64,000 nt of DNA from JAFGNV01 sp964612485 (GCA_964612485.1 CAZTFF010000008.1:1-64000); one strand, 5' to 3'. Positions 33,234 to 42,847 are shown, numbered from the stretch's first letter. The notes: generated by a model from the letters alone, not told the origin. Program-made: numbers and translations.

Positions 33234-35915
33234 ATGCAAACTCAAAATCCCTCCGCTTCACCGGCGGCTGATGAAAACAGCTCGCTGCGAGAGCAGATTT
33301 CGCAGTTGGAAGCTCGATTAACCGAAGAACGCGAGCGCCGGCGGCTGGTGGAGACGTTTAATCAAATAAATACGGCCATCAACAGCTCGCTTAATACCGA
33401 AGAAGTGCTGGACAGTATTCTGGACCATATGAGCCGGTTGGTGCCGCACGATGCAGCCTGCCTGATGATGGTTGAAGGCACGGTAGCGCGCGTTTACCGC
33501 TGGCAGGGATACGCCGATTTTGACGTTGAAAGTACCTTCTCTCCCCATCTTTTTCACATTCACACCAATCCTGTTTTGCACGAAATTCAGGAAAACGGCG
33601 CCTCGGTGCTGCTGGCCAACGTGGAAGATGGCGCTACGTCGCTGTATACCGTGGAGCGAAGCTGGATAAAATCTCACATCAGCGCGCCCATTTTTGTGCT
33701 GGATCAAATGATGGGTGTTTTGAATGTTGACAGCGCCACGGCCAACTTTTTTGATCAGGAAGATGTTGACCTGCTGGAATCGTTTACCAATCTGGTCTCA
33801 ACAGCCTTAAAAAACGCGCAATTGTACGATCAGGCGCGGCAGGCCATTGTTGATCGAGTCAAAACCCTGCGTAAAGAGCGCAACTTTGCCGATGCGGTGC
33901 TGGATACCGCCGGGGCGTTGGTCATGGTCTTGAGTCCCGAAGGCAGAATTCTCAAGTTCAACCGGGCTTGCGTGCAGACCACGGGTTATACCTTTGAAGA
34001 AGTAAAGGGCCAGCGATTCTGGGATTTGTTTGTCAGCACCGACCAGTTGGCGGCGGTCAAATCTATTTTTGCTGAACTGCAAAGCGGCCAGTTGCGCAAC
34101 GAATATGAAAGTTTTTTGTATACTAAAGACCGGCGCAAGCGGTTGATTGCCTGGGCCAATACTGTGCTGCTGGACCAGCACGAGGTGGTTGAATACATCA
34201 TCAGCAGCGGCGTGGATGTTACCGAACGCCGCCAGTTGCGGGACCGGCTGCTGGCCATTCATCATATGGGGCGCGAACTCAATTTATTGCAGGATGAGGC
34301 CGAAATTCTGCAAATGACGCTGGAAACCGCCACCTTTCTACTGGAGTTCAAAAGCGCGGGGTATGGTCTGCTGAATGATGCCGGTGATGAATTGGACTAT
34401 TACTACCAGCCGGTTCGAGGCGTTTCCAAAAATATCGAATTGACGGCCCCCATGGAACTGGACGCCCGAATCACCATGCTGCTCTCCCACAGCCACGAGG
34501 CTCTAGAGTCGTTTGATGGCGCGCAAACCCTGCCGGTCTTTGAATCGATTGATCAGGTGCGGCGGTCCTGGTTGAGCGTGCCCATGCGGGTGGGCGAGCG
34601 CGTCGTCGGCGTAGTTGATGTGCAAGGGCACGAACCGGATCATTTTTCTGATAACGAGCAGCAACTTCTGCAAACCCTGGCCGACCAGACCGCGGTCGCG
34701 CTGGAAAATGCCCAGCTTCACCAGGAGTCTCGCCAGCGGGTTGATGAGCTGTCAACCATGAATATGATCAGCCAGGCGGTGACGGCCACGCTCGACCTGG
34801 AAGAGACGCTCACCCTGGTTACGCGCCACGCCATCCGCTTGCTGGATGCCAGCGATGCATCGGTGGCCTTGTACGATGAGGCCAGGGGCGATTTGTGGTT
34901 TCACGCCGCTTCGGGCCGGGGCGCCGACTATGTGCGCGGCAAACGCATGCCCGAAGGAAAAGGCATTATCGGCTGGGTCATCCAACACGGTGAGCCGCTG
35001 GTGGTTCCCAACGTGGCCGAAGATGATCGCTTTTTTAGCGATTTTGATGAAGAATCAGGCTTCGAAACCCAATGCGTCATCTGCGTGCCCATGCAAAACA
35101 AAGAAGAAACCATTGGCGCTATAGAGGTCATCAATAAACAGACCGGCGTTTTCACGGCCAAAGATTTGCGCCTGTTAACCTGGCTGGCCACGCCGGCCAC
35201 CATTGCTATTCAAAATGCGCGGTTGTTTGAACAAATCCATATGGGCCACAAACGGTTAAAATCGCTCTCCCGCCGGCTGGTTGAAGCCCAGGAAATCGAA
35301 CGCCGCAATATCGCTCTGGAATTGCACGATGAAGCCGGCCAGTCGCTCACCTCGTTGATGGTGGGGCTGGGCCTGTTGGAGCGGCAGGCCAGTTCGCCCG
35401 AAGCGGTGGTGCAGGCCGTGCTCGAACTCAAACAGCAAACCAACGATATTTTAGAGAACCTGCACCGGCTGGCCATCAATCTCCGGCCCGCCAGCCTGGA
35501 TCACGTGGGGTTGGTTCCGGCGCTGAAGCAGTATACCAAAAATTTCAGCCAGCAGCACGATCTGGAGATACAATTTGAGGTGGTGGGCCTGGATGACCGG
35601 CGCTTGCCGGCCACGGTTGAAACCAATTTATATCGCATTGTGCAGGAAGTTTTAACCAATGTGGTCCGGCACGCCCGGGCCGGACGGGTGGATGTGCTGC
35701 TGGAGCGGCGAAATGATCGCTTGGTTACCATTATTGAAGATGACGGGGTAGGTTTTGATCCTCAAACAACCGGAAGCGGGCGTTTGGGATTATTAGGCAT
35801 GCGCGAGCGCGCCGAGATGTTGGATGGTACCGTGGTGGTGGAAAGCACCCCCGGTACCGGCACAACCGTATATGTGGAGGTTCCCTATGACTATTCAAAT
35901 ACTCATCGCGGATGA
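33234..35915 (+). CDS. GAF-PAS-GAF-GAF sensor histidine kinase, NarL type
   Basis: The protein has 893 residues and no membrane segment, so it senses inside the cell. A short coiled coil (16-45) is followed by GAF (about 45-200), PAS (about 220-335), GAF (about 345-500) and GAF (about 515-670). The dimerisation domain is HisKA_3 with ELHDEAGQSL, the phospho-accepting His near 698. The HATPase_c end has the N-box QEVLTNVVRHA and G-boxes DDGVGFDP and GLLGMRERAEML. GGAG lies 5 bases before the ATG. The response regulator gene begins inside its 3' end, so they form a pair. The signal is unknown; a GAF ligand could be a nucleotide, haem or bilin. Confidence 0.92.
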   Translation: MQTQNPSASPAADENSSLREQISQLEARLTEERERRRLVETFNQINTAINSSLNTEEVLDSILDHMSRLVPHDAACLMMVEGTVARVYRWQGYADFDVESTFSPHLFHIHTNPVLHEIQENGASVLLANVEDGATSLYTVERSWIKSHISAPIFVLDQMMGVLNVDSATANFFDQEDVDLLESFTNLVSTALKNAQLYDQARQAIVDRVKTLRKERNFADAVLDTAGALVMVLSPEGRILKFNRACVQTTGYTFEEVKGQRFWDLFVSTDQLAAVKSIFAELQSGQLRNEYESFLYTKDRRKRLIAWANTVLLDQHEVVEYIISSGVDVTERRQLRDRLLAIHHMGRELNLLQDEAEILQMTLETATFLLEFKSAGYGLLNDAGDELDYYYQPVRGVSKNIELTAPMELDARITMLLSHSHEALESFDGAQTLPVFESIDQVRRSWLSVPMRVGERVVGVVDVQGHEPDHFSDNEQQLLQTLADQTAVALENAQLHQESRQRVDELSTMNMISQAVTATLDLEETLTLVTRHAIRLLDASDASVALYDEARGDLWFHAASGRGADYVRGKRMPEGKGIIGWVIQHGEPLVVPNVAEDDRFFSDFDEESGFETQCVICVPMQNKEETIGAIEVINKQTGVFTAKDLRLLTWLATPATIAIQNARLFEQIHMGHKRLKSLSRRLVEAQEIERRNIALELHDEAGQSLTSLMVGLGLLERQASSPEAVVQAVLELKQQTNDILENLHRLAINLRPASLDHVGLVPALKQYTKNFSQQHDLEIQFEVVGLDDRRLPATVETNLYRIVQEVLTNVVRHARAGRVDVLLERRNDRLVTIIEDDGVGFDPQTTGSGRLGLLGMRERAEMLDGTVVVESTPGTGTTVYVEVPYDYSNTHRG

Positions 35916-36528
35916 TCACGGTGTTTTACGCGCCGGATTGCGCGCCCTGTTAAGTTCTGAAAAAGACCTGGAAATTGTGGGCGAGGCCAGCAGCGGCGAG
36001 CAGGCCCTGGCCATGGCCCAGGAACTAAAACCTGATCTCATTTTGCTCGATATTAGCCTGCCCGATCTGAGCGGTATCGAAGTAACCCGCCAGCTCAAAG
36101 AGGACCGGCCCGGCATCCGGGTGTTGATCCTGACCGTGCATGAAGATGAGGGGCTGCTGCAAGAGGCCATCCGGGCCGGCGCGGCCGGTTATATTATCAA
36201 GCGGGCGGTTGAATCAGAGTTAATTGATGCCATTCGCGCGGTCTCGCGGGGTGATCTTTACGTGCATCCGGCGATGACCCGCGTTTTGCTCAGAGATATG
36301 GCTCCCACGCCATCCCCCAAACAACCAACGGTAGAAATGCCAACCCCCCGCGAGATCGACGTGCTGCGCTATATTGCCCAGGGATACACCAACCGCCAAA
36401 CCGCCGAAGCTCTGAGCATCAGCGTGCGCACCGTCGAGAGTCACCGGGCTAATTTGATGAGCAAACTGGGCCTAAACAGTCGGGTTGAATTGGTGCGTTA
36501 CGCCAAGGAAAACGGATTTATTGAATGA
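35887..36528 (+). CDS. NarL/LuxR-family response regulator
   Basis: The protein has 213 residues. The ATG at 35887 has GGAGG 6 bases upstream and overlaps the kinase gene by 29 bases; a longer frame from 35824 is only the kinase read out of phase. The receiver (1-120) has IADDHG, phospho-acceptor Asp55 (LLDISLPD) and a Lys in YIIKRAV. The LuxR helix-turn-helix (about 150-205) reads PTPREIDVLRYIAQGYTNRQ and TVESHRANLMSKLGL. It is the partner of the kinase just upstream. Confidence 0.95.
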   Translation: MTIQILIADDHGVLRAGLRALLSSEKDLEIVGEASSGEQALAMAQELKPDLILLDISLPDLSGIEVTRQLKEDRPGIRVLILTVHEDEGLLQEAIRAGAAGYIIKRAVESELIDAIRAVSRGDLYVHPAMTRVLLRDMAPTPSPKQPTVEMPTPREIDVLRYIAQGYTNRQTAEALSISVRTVESHRANLMSKLGLNSRVELVRYAKENGFIE

Positions 36529-36550
36529 TTTTTCTAACCCTATCGTCCTC

Positions 36551-36579
36551 TTGTTGAACTTTCCATCCTGCGTTATAAT
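36551..36579 (+). promoter_or_regulatory. Promoter upstream of the propeller phosphatase gene
   Basis: TTGTTG (36551-36556), a 17-base spacer and TATAAT (36574-36579) lie just after the response regulator gene. A terminator-like hairpin stands between this promoter and the next gene. Confidence 0.6.
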
Positions 36580-36624
36580 TTTAGAGGAGCGATGGAGCGG
36601 AATAAAAAATCAACTTATCTTGGA

Positions 36625-36652
36625 GGGGCAGGTGTTAAACCTGCCCCGTTTT
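36625..36652 (+). terminator. Terminator-like hairpin in the leader
   Basis: GGGGCAGGT (36625-36633) and ACCTGCCCC (36639-36647) pair perfectly around a 5-base loop, followed by GTTTTG. It may end the response regulator transcript, or act as an attenuator for transcripts from the promoter at 36551-36579. Confidence 0.65.
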
Positions 36653-36688
36653 GTATAAAGTAGTTGGGGCAGCTTGGACAGGGTGTTA

Positions 36689-39600
36689 ATGAAAAGAAAA
36701 TCTTTTATTCCCATCGCAATTGTTGCGGTTGTTCTCACTTTTTTGATCTTGCCGGCGGCCTCGCTCCGGGCGCAGGAGCCGGATATTCGCTTCAGCCGTA
36801 TTTCTCTGGAGCAGGGGTTATCGCACGGCACGGCCTTTTCCATTGTGCAGGATCAAACCGGCTTTATGTGGTTTGGCACGCCCAGCGGGTTGAACAAATA
36901 TGACGGCTACAATATCACCGTTTACCGGCACAACCCCGACGATCCCAACTCTCTCTCCAACGATAACGCGGGCAATCTGTTTATCGATTCCGCCGGAATC
37001 ATCTGGATCGGCACCTGGGGCGGCGGACTGAGCCGGCTCGATCCCCGCACCGATACCTTCACCCGCTACCTGCCCGATCCCGCCGATCCCCACAGTCTCA
37101 GCAGCGACCGGGTGCAGACCATTTTTGAAGATTCCGGCGGCGCGATCTGGGTGGGAACCTCCGGCGGCGGGCTGAACAAACTCGATCAAACTACCGGCCA
37201 GTTTACCCACTATCTTCCCGACCCATCCCAGCCCAACAGCCTCAGCCACGATAGAATCTGGCGAATGGCCGAAGACGAGGCCGGCTTCATCTGGATCGCC
37301 ACCTCCGACGGCCTCAATAAATTTGATCCCCGCACCGAAACCTTTACCGTCTACAAACACACCCCGGACGATCCAACAAGTCTCAGCCACAGCCTGATAC
37401 GAACGCTTTTTATCGACAGCGCGGATACGTTGTGGGTGGGCACCGAAAGCGGGTTGAACAAATTTAACCCGCAAACCGAAACCTTCACCCGCTACCTGCC
37501 CGACCTGCTGGATCGCCGCAGTATCAGTGATGACATCATTAACGCCATTTTTGAAGACAGCCAGGGCAATTTATGGGTGGGCACCAGCCGGGGTGGACTG
37601 AACAAAATGGACCGTCAAACTGAAACCTTCACCCGTTACCTGAACAACCCGCGCATCGCCACCAGCCTGAGTTACAACGATGTCCGCTGGATCACCGAAG
37701 ACCGCTCCGGCGTGATTTGGATTGCCACGCGGGGCGGCGGCGTGAACAAATTTGCCCCGGCCTCGGGTAAGTTTGGCTATATCGCCAGCGATCCTAACGA
37801 CCCCAACAGCCTGAGTAACAACGATGTGCGGGCCATTTTGAAGGATAACCAGGGCAATCTCTGGATTGGGACCAAAGGCGGCGGCCTGAACCGGCTTGAT
37901 GCCGAAACCGGCGTCTTTACCAATTTTCAACACGATCCCGAAGAACTGGGCACGCTAAGCCATAACGATGTGTACGCGCTCTATCTTGATTCCTCCAGCA
38001 TTCTCTGGGTGGGAACCTCCGGCGGCGGCCTCAATAAATTTGATCCACAAACCGGCCGGGTGTTGGAACGGTATCAACATAAACCCAACAATGCGGATAG
38101 CTTGAGCAGCAACGACGTCAATTCCATTCTCGAAACGCCGTCGGGCGTGTTGTGGATTGGCACCAAAGGCGGCGGGCTGAACAAGTTTGATCCCGAAACC
38201 GGCCGCGTCACCCGCTTCAAACACGATCCGCTCGATCCTTCCAGCCTGGGCAATAATGATGTGTACGGTTTACATCTTGATTCAGAGGGCGCGCTCTGGG
38301 CCGCAACCTATGGCGGCGGGTTGAATAAATTGCTTGATGAAGACTCCGGGGAATTTGTCCGCTATCAAAATAATCCTGATAATCCCGCCACCTTGAGCAA
38401 TGATGATGTTTATACCATTTACGAAGATGGGGATGGTAATTTTTGGGTGGGCACGGCCAATGGCGGCCTCAACAAATTTGATCCCGAAACCGGCGATTCA
38501 ATCTATTTTTTGCAGGCCGATGGCCTTTACAGCGAGGTGGTCTACGGTGTGCTGGGGGACGATCAAGGGCAATTGTGGCTCAGTACCAGCAAAGGGCTGT
38601 CTAAATACGATCCCCGCGCCCACACTTTTATCAACTACGATGCCACCGACGGGTTGGAAAGCGTGGTTTACAACGAGGGCGCGTATCATCAAGCTCCCGA
38701 TGGCGAAATGTTCTTTGGCGGCATCAACGGCCTGCTCCGCTTTTACCCGGACCAGATCAAAGACAACCCCCACCCCCCCGAAGTGGTGCTGACCGGCTTC
38801 AATCGGCCCGAAGAAGAGACAGACTTATCGCCCGCCCTTAAGCAACAATCTGAAATTCCCCTGTCTTACCGGGACGATACCTTTACCTTTGAATTCTCTG
38901 CGTTGGATTACACCAACCCTGCCAAAAACCAATATGCCTACATGCTGGCAGGTTTTGACGAAGATTGGATCGAAGCCGGCACCCGCCGCTTTGCCACCTA
39001 TACCAACCTGGACCCCGGCACGTATACTTTCCGGGTAAAAGCGGCCAACAACGCCGGCGTATGGAACGATGAAGGAGCCGCCATCACCGTGACTATTGCC
39101 CCGCCCTTTTGGGAAACCTGGTGGTTCAGATTCCTGGCCGTGCTGGCGGCAGCGGCGCTGGCCTTAACCGTCTACAAACTGAGAGTGAGAAATATCAAAG
39201 CCCAAAGCCGCCGGCTGAAAAAATTGGTTGATGAGCGCACCGTCGAACTGTCGCAGGCCAATCAAAATCTACGCACCTTGAATGACCGTTTGCAGCACGA
39301 GTTGAACATGGCGCGCGAAATCCAGTTGAACCTGCTGCCGCCCTCTCGCCCCGATTGCTGTGGGCTGGATGTGGTCTGTTACAGCGAGCCGGCCCGGGTG
39401 GTGGGCGGTGATTTTTACGCCTATCACGCCTTTGCCAACCCCACGCAGAATCATTTTGCCGTAGCCGTAGGCGATGTTTCCGGCAAAGGCATGCCGGCGG
39501 CCTTGTTGATGGCCGTGGGCATTGCCTCGTTTCAATCCAATGTAGGGCAGGGGCTGTCGCCATCTAAGTTGTTGGTTCAACTTGATGATGCACTGGTTCC

Positions 39601-40021
39601 CTACACCCGCACGGGGCTGGAAAATTGCGCCTTGTGTTACATTGATATTCAGGATGGGGTGTTATCCGCGGCCAATGCCGGCTGCGTGACTCCGCTCATC
39701 CGCCGGGGCAATGGCGCTACCGAATGGCTGGATATTGGCGGCACCCCGTTGGGCGTAGGGTTGGGCGCGCAGGATGGCTACGCCGAGGTCAGCATCCCTA
39801 TTGCTGCGGGAGATTTAATCATCCTCACCAGCGACGGCGTGCTGGAAGCTATGACGCCCGCCCGCGAGATATTTGGCTTTGAACGGCTGGAACAGGCCGC
39901 GGCCGCCGGCCCTCAAACCAGCGCCGAGGCGATGCTATCCCACCTGCGGGAATCCGTGTTAAATTTTGTGGCCGGCGAAGAACCGCAAGACGACCTCACC
40001 ATTGTGGTGGTGCAGGTGTAG
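36689..40021 (+). CDS. Two-component propeller - Y_Y_Y - SpoIIE phosphatase
   Basis: The protein has 1110 residues from the ATG at 36689 (AGGG upstream; a TTG at 36674 is an alternative). A signal peptide ends SLRAQ. Residues 30-690 are about twelve to thirteen repeats of the regulator propeller type, each with a version of F..DS.G.LWVGT.GGGLNK.D. The Y_Y_Y domain follows (about 700-785), then a membrane helix (about 812-832), a coiled coil (835-875) and a PP2C-type SpoIIE phosphatase (880-1110) with GDFYAYH, VGDVSGKGMPAALLMA and TSDGVLEA. The exterior propeller probably senses a ligand and the inner phosphatase acts on a phospho-Ser/Thr target such as an anti-anti-sigma factor; none is in the window. 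Confidence 0.92.
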   Translation: MKRKSFIPIAIVAVVLTFLILPAASLRAQEPDIRFSRISLEQGLSHGTAFSIVQDQTGFMWFGTPSGLNKYDGYNITVYRHNPDDPNSLSNDNAGNLFIDSAGIIWIGTWGGGLSRLDPRTDTFTRYLPDPADPHSLSSDRVQTIFEDSGGAIWVGTSGGGLNKLDQTTGQFTHYLPDPSQPNSLSHDRIWRMAEDEAGFIWIATSDGLNKFDPRTETFTVYKHTPDDPTSLSHSLIRTLFIDSADTLWVGTESGLNKFNPQTETFTRYLPDLLDRRSISDDIINAIFEDSQGNLWVGTSRGGLNKMDRQTETFTRYLNNPRIATSLSYNDVRWITEDRSGVIWIATRGGGVNKFAPASGKFGYIASDPNDPNSLSNNDVRAILKDNQGNLWIGTKGGGLNRLDAETGVFTNFQHDPEELGTLSHNDVYALYLDSSSILWVGTSGGGLNKFDPQTGRVLERYQHKPNNADSLSSNDVNSILETPSGVLWIGTKGGGLNKFDPETGRVTRFKHDPLDPSSLGNNDVYGLHLDSEGALWAATYGGGLNKLLDEDSGEFVRYQNNPDNPATLSNDDVYTIYEDGDGNFWVGTANGGLNKFDPETGDSIYFLQADGLYSEVVYGVLGDDQGQLWLSTSKGLSKYDPRAHTFINYDATDGLESVVYNEGAYHQAPDGEMFFGGINGLLRFYPDQIKDNPHPPEVVLTGFNRPEEETDLSPALKQQSEIPLSYRDDTFTFEFSALDYTNPAKNQYAYMLAGFDEDWIEAGTRRFATYTNLDPGTYTFRVKAANNAGVWNDEGAAITVTIAPPFWETWWFRFLAVLAAAALALTVYKLRVRNIKAQSRRLKKLVDERTVELSQANQNLRTLNDRLQHELNMAREIQLNLLPPSRPDCCGLDVVCYSEPARVVGGDFYAYHAFANPTQNHFAVAVGDVSGKGMPAALLMAVGIASFQSNVGQGLSPSKLLVQLDDALVPYTRTGLENCALCYIDIQDGVLSAANAGCVTPLIRRGNGATEWLDIGGTPLGVGLGAQDGYAEVSIPIAAGDLIILTSDGVLEAMTPAREIFGFERLEQAAAAGPQTSAEAMLSHLRESVLNFVAGEEPQDDLTIVVVQV

Positions 40022-40024
40022 CGT

Positions 40025-40795
40025 CTATAATTGTGATAAAATCTGCGGGCCGTTTGGGGCTATGGCGATGGTGTGTTCAAATTGGGCCGAGAGCGCGCCA
40101 TCGCGGGTAATCACGGTCCAACCGTCGTCTAACATATCCCACGCATGCGTACCCCAATTGATCATCGGCTCGATGGTAAACACCATCCCCGGACGCAATT
40201 TTAAACCCCGCTCCGGTTCCGCCACGTGAGACACCGACGGCGGTTCGTGCAATTTTTTGCCCACGCCGTGCCCGCCCCACTCCCGTACCACCGCCGCGCC
40301 CTGGCTTTGAGCGTATTTTTCAATGGCGCGGCCAATATCGTTTAAATAGTGATCCGGCTGGGCAGCCTCAATGCCCAGGCGCAGGCATTCTTGGGTGATG
40401 TCCAGCAGGCGCTGGGCCTCGGCTGAGATTGTGCCCACCCCAAAGGTAACGCAGGCATCGCCGCAATACCCCTTGTATCGCAGGCCAATATCAATGCCCA
40501 CAATATCGCCCTCCTCTAACACCCGGCCATCGGGCAGGCCGTGGCAAATCTCGTGGTTCATCGAAGCGCAGATAACGCCGGGAAAGGGCGGATGTTCCGG
40601 CGGATTGCCCCGGTATCCTTTGTAGAGTGGAGCCGCGCCCTGTTGGCGCAAATATTTTTCCGATAGCGCATCCAGCTCGTGTAGGCTGATGCCGGGTTTG
40701 ATATGCTCGCCGATCACCTCAAAGGTTTCGGCCACAATGCGCCCGGCATCGCGCATCCGTTTGAGCGCTTTTTTGTTTTTCAGGGGGATTCCCAT
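40025..40795 (-). CDS. map: Methionine aminopeptidase, type I
   Basis: The protein has 256 residues. It removes the initiator Met from new proteins. Metal ligands are visible: GIDIG and GDACVTF (two Asp), GGHGVG (His), FTIEPM and QFEHT (two Glu), and the substrate His in ICHGLPDG. I give the ATG at 40793-40795, but a TTG at 40802-40804 has GGAGG at ideal distance (6 bases) and may be the true start, adding three residues. The longer frame to 40954 runs into the tRNA and is not real. It converges on the phosphatase gene with a 3-base gap. Confidence 0.92.
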   Translation of the reverse strand: MGIPLKNKKALKRMRDAGRIVAETFEVIGEHIKPGISLHELDALSEKYLRQQGAAPLYKGYRGNPPEHPPFPGVICASMNHEICHGLPDGRVLEEGDIVGIDIGLRYKGYCGDACVTFGVGTISAEAQRLLDITQECLRLGIEAAQPDHYLNDIGRAIEKYAQSQGAAVVREWGGHGVGKKLHEPPSVSHVAEPERGLKLRPGMVFTIEPMINWGTHAWDMLDDGWTVITRDGALSAQFEHTIAIAPNGPQILSQL

Positions 40796-40876
40796 CCAGT
40801 ACAAAATTATCCTCCAAGCAGTGTGATGTGCAGGCATTTTACCCCGTTGCGGTTCGATGAACAAGCCTGCCCGCAA

Positions 40877-40913
40877 CAAAAAGAGCTTTCCCAAGATCAG
40901 GGAAGCTCTTTTT
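40877..40913 (-). terminator. Terminator after tRNA-Leu
   Basis: On the minus strand AAAGAGCTTCCC pairs with GGGAAAGCTCTTT around TGATCTT and is followed by T residues, directly after the tRNA 3' end. Confidence 0.8.
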
Positions 40914-40996
40914 TGCGGATGGTGGGAGTCGAACCCACACGGGCCAATGCCCACTAGCTCCTAAGGCTAGCGTGTCTGCCATTCCACCACATCCGC
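40914..40996 (-). tRNA. tRNA-Leu (anticodon UAG)
   Basis: Read on the minus strand it starts GCGGATG, pairing with CATCCGC at the 3' end and discriminator A. The anticodon arm is CTAGC-CTTAGGA-GCTAG, giving anticodon TAG. The D-loop region GTGGTGGAATGGCAGACAC, a variable arm and the T arm GTGGGTTCGACTCCCAC fit a class II tRNA-Leu. CCA is not encoded. Confidence 0.95.
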
Positions 40997-41049
40997 CGGG
41001 CCAAGTTTGGCGAAGAAAATTCTAGCATTATTCGGGTTGCATGTCAATT

Positions 41050-41802
41050 TTATTTCAGTTCAAAACTGGCCGACACCTGGGCGCGGACCGTGATCTGGCC
41101 GGGGGCGATGGTCTCTTCGCTAAAAGTGACGCCGTTCACCTCCTGGATAACGTTCTGGGTCATCATCCCGCCGCGATGTCCCCACCAACTGTTGTACCCG
41201 GACCACCAGCCCACCTGATTTTCATGAAGGCTGCGCGGCTGGCCGATGGTTTGGTGCAATTCACCGGCCATGGCCATTGCCTTTTCTTTGGCGGCCTGAA
41301 CGGCCAGGCTGCGGGCTTTGTCTCGATGCTGGCGCAGTTCGGTGGTGCGGAATTGGATGCCGTGAACGTGATTGGCCCCGGCCTCAATCTCGGCAGCCAA
41401 CAAATCCTCAAATTTGGACAGGTCTTTCAGGGTGATCACAATGGTCTTCCGCACATAATAGCCCTCCAGGTCCAGTTGATTGTAATCCTCATACACGGGC
41501 TGAATGCTGATGTGATCGGTTTGTATATGGCGCGACTCAACGCCAAACCGTTGGGCCGTAGCCAAAACCTGCCGGGTGCGGCTGTCGTTTTGCTGTTTGG
41601 CCCGGCCCAAATCCGAGTTCCAGGTTTCAATCCCCAGGGTCAGCAAGACTTCGTCCGGGATCACCCGCACTTCGGCATCGCCGGTTACGGTGATAAGGCC
41701 GGGATCTTCATTTGATTCTGCGGTTTGATTTCCCTGCCAGGCCACCAGGCCAAAAATAATTACCAGGGACAAGCTCAAGAAACTGATCAATTTTGTATTC
41801 AT
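41050..41802 (-). CDS. SIMPL-domain (DUF541) exported protein
   Basis: The protein has 250 residues from the ATG at 41800-41802, with GGAGG 9 bases upstream. Residues 1-30 form a signal peptide or anchor. The domain (about 40-250) starts LITVTGDAEVRVIPDEVLLTLGIETW, the mark of the SIMPL/BP26 family, and ends with TVRAQVSASFELK. These periplasmic or surface proteins form channel-like rings in some bacteria; their function is not settled. The segment GWWSGYNSWWGHRGG is a Trp/Gly-rich insert not usual in the family. Confidence 0.85.
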   Translation of the reverse strand: MNTKLISFLSLSLVIIFGLVAWQGNQTAESNEDPGLITVTGDAEVRVIPDEVLLTLGIETWNSDLGRAKQQNDSRTRQVLATAQRFGVESRHIQTDHISIQPVYEDYNQLDLEGYYVRKTIVITLKDLSKFEDLLAAEIEAGANHVHGIQFRTTELRQHRDKARSLAVQAAKEKAMAMAGELHQTIGQPRSLHENQVGWWSGYNSWWGHRGGMMTQNVIQEVNGVTFSEETIAPGQITVRAQVSASFELK

Positions 41803-41971
41803 AGTAAATGCCTCCAAATAAATATAGGTTGCTTCCTATTGTAAAAATAGTGTGTGACAGCTTTGTGACATCCCGGCGATGTTTTGACGACAAATGACGC
41901 CGGATTGACGGTTTGCGTCGATGGGGTTAAGATGGGGCCGGATCGACAAAAATCAAAAAGAAGGAGAATTT

Positions 41972-42113
41972 ATCCACTTTCAAACGTATGCGGTCATTGG
42001 AACCGGCGCGGTGGGGGGGATTGTACGGCGCGCGATTACAGCAGGCCGGGGCCGAGGTGCCTCGATTGGAGATGTTGTACCGGCAGCTTATGTTTTTAAA
42101 TACCAAAAGTTGA
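41972..42113 (+). pseudogene. Relic of 2-dehydropantoate 2-reductase
   Basis: The first frame reads HFQTYAVIGTGAVGG, the NADPH-binding start of PanE. A run of seven G residues (42013-42019) shifts the frame; with six the text continues LYGARLQQAGAEV, again PanE. This is joined at once to PRLEMLYRQLMFLN, which is the C-terminal end of the family, so about 260 internal codons are gone. The start codon position now reads ATC after AAGGAGAATTT. All three changes mark a dead gene. Bases 41803-41971 show nothing else. Confidence 0.75.
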
Positions 42114-42174
42114 CCCGCTGTTTCTCTCGACTATAATGTAACTGATGATAATGATGGGCAGAGGGGAATAAATA

Positions 42175-42456
42175 ATGAAAACTATTAATATTCGGGATGA
42201 TGTGGCGCGGAAGGTGGCCCTGTTGGCCGCCAGATATCAGAAAAGCCCGGAGGCGCTGGTGAACGAGATTTTGGAGCAATATGCGGTCAGGCACGCCATG
42301 GCGCAAGAAGAAAGCGGCACCGCGTTTTTGCTATCCATTGCCGGTATCTTTGACTCAGGCCCAAATGATACTTCTGAGCGCGTTCACACGCTGGTAGCCG
42401 ACGCCATCACCCAAAAACATCAAGGAACATTGCATGAAGGCACTCGTCGACGGTAG
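42175..42456 (+). CDS. Antitoxin-like ribbon-helix-helix protein (VapB type)
   Basis: The protein has 93 residues. The N-terminus MKTINIRDDVARKVALLAARYQKSPEALVNEIL has the strand-helix-helix pattern of RHH antitoxins; the tail would wrap the toxin. AGAGGGG lies 8 bases upstream. It overlaps the PIN gene by 23 bases, the usual antitoxin-first order. Confidence 0.75.
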   Translation: MKTINIRDDVARKVALLAARYQKSPEALVNEILEQYAVRHAMAQEESGTAFLLSIAGIFDSGPNDTSERVHTLVADAITQKHQGTLHEGTRRR

Positions 42457-42847
42457 CCTGTTATACGCTACGGTAGATCGGGGAGACAAAAATCATTTGC
42501 AAGTTGTGGGGCTGCTGGCCAATCTATCGGACGACCTTTACTTAACGACCACCGTTTTGGAAGAGGTTACGTATCTGATCCAGATCAGGTTAGGGCATGT
42601 TCAGGTCCGTTATTTTGTCGACCAGTTGCAGCGCAGCCCCATTCAGATTGAGATCATCCGCAAAAGTGATCTGACGCGAATTTATGAATTGTTGGATCAG
42701 TACGCCGACATCAAACTGGATTTTGTTGATGCCTCGCTGATTGCCGTGGCGGAACGGCTCAAGATCGAGCGCCTGTTAACCATCAACCGCCGCGAATTCC
42801 ATATGATCGAACCAAACCATTGCGATGCCTTTGAGATTTTGCCCTAA
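42434..42847 (+). CDS. PIN-domain toxin (VapC type)
   Basis: The protein has 137 residues. PIN-domain acids visible are Asp6 (ALVDGS), Glu43/44 (TVLEEVTYL) and Asp96/Asp99 (LDFVDASLIAVAE). The fourth site, usually TxDxxF, reads TINRREF with Asn. VapC toxins cut tRNA or rRNA when free of the antitoxin. AAGGAA precedes the ATG. Its 3' end overlaps the convergent histidine kinase gene by 4 bases. Confidence 0.78.
   Translation: MKALVDGSLLYATVDRGDKNHLQVVGLLANLSDDLYLTTTVLEEVTYLIQIRLGHVQVRYFVDQLQRSPIQIEIIRKSDLTRIYELLDQYADIKLDFVDASLIAVAERLKIERLLTINRREFHMIEPNHCDAFEILP

Noticed and set aside
40796..40954. Extended N-terminus of methionine aminopeptidase
   Set aside because: It runs into tRNA-Leu and its terminator.
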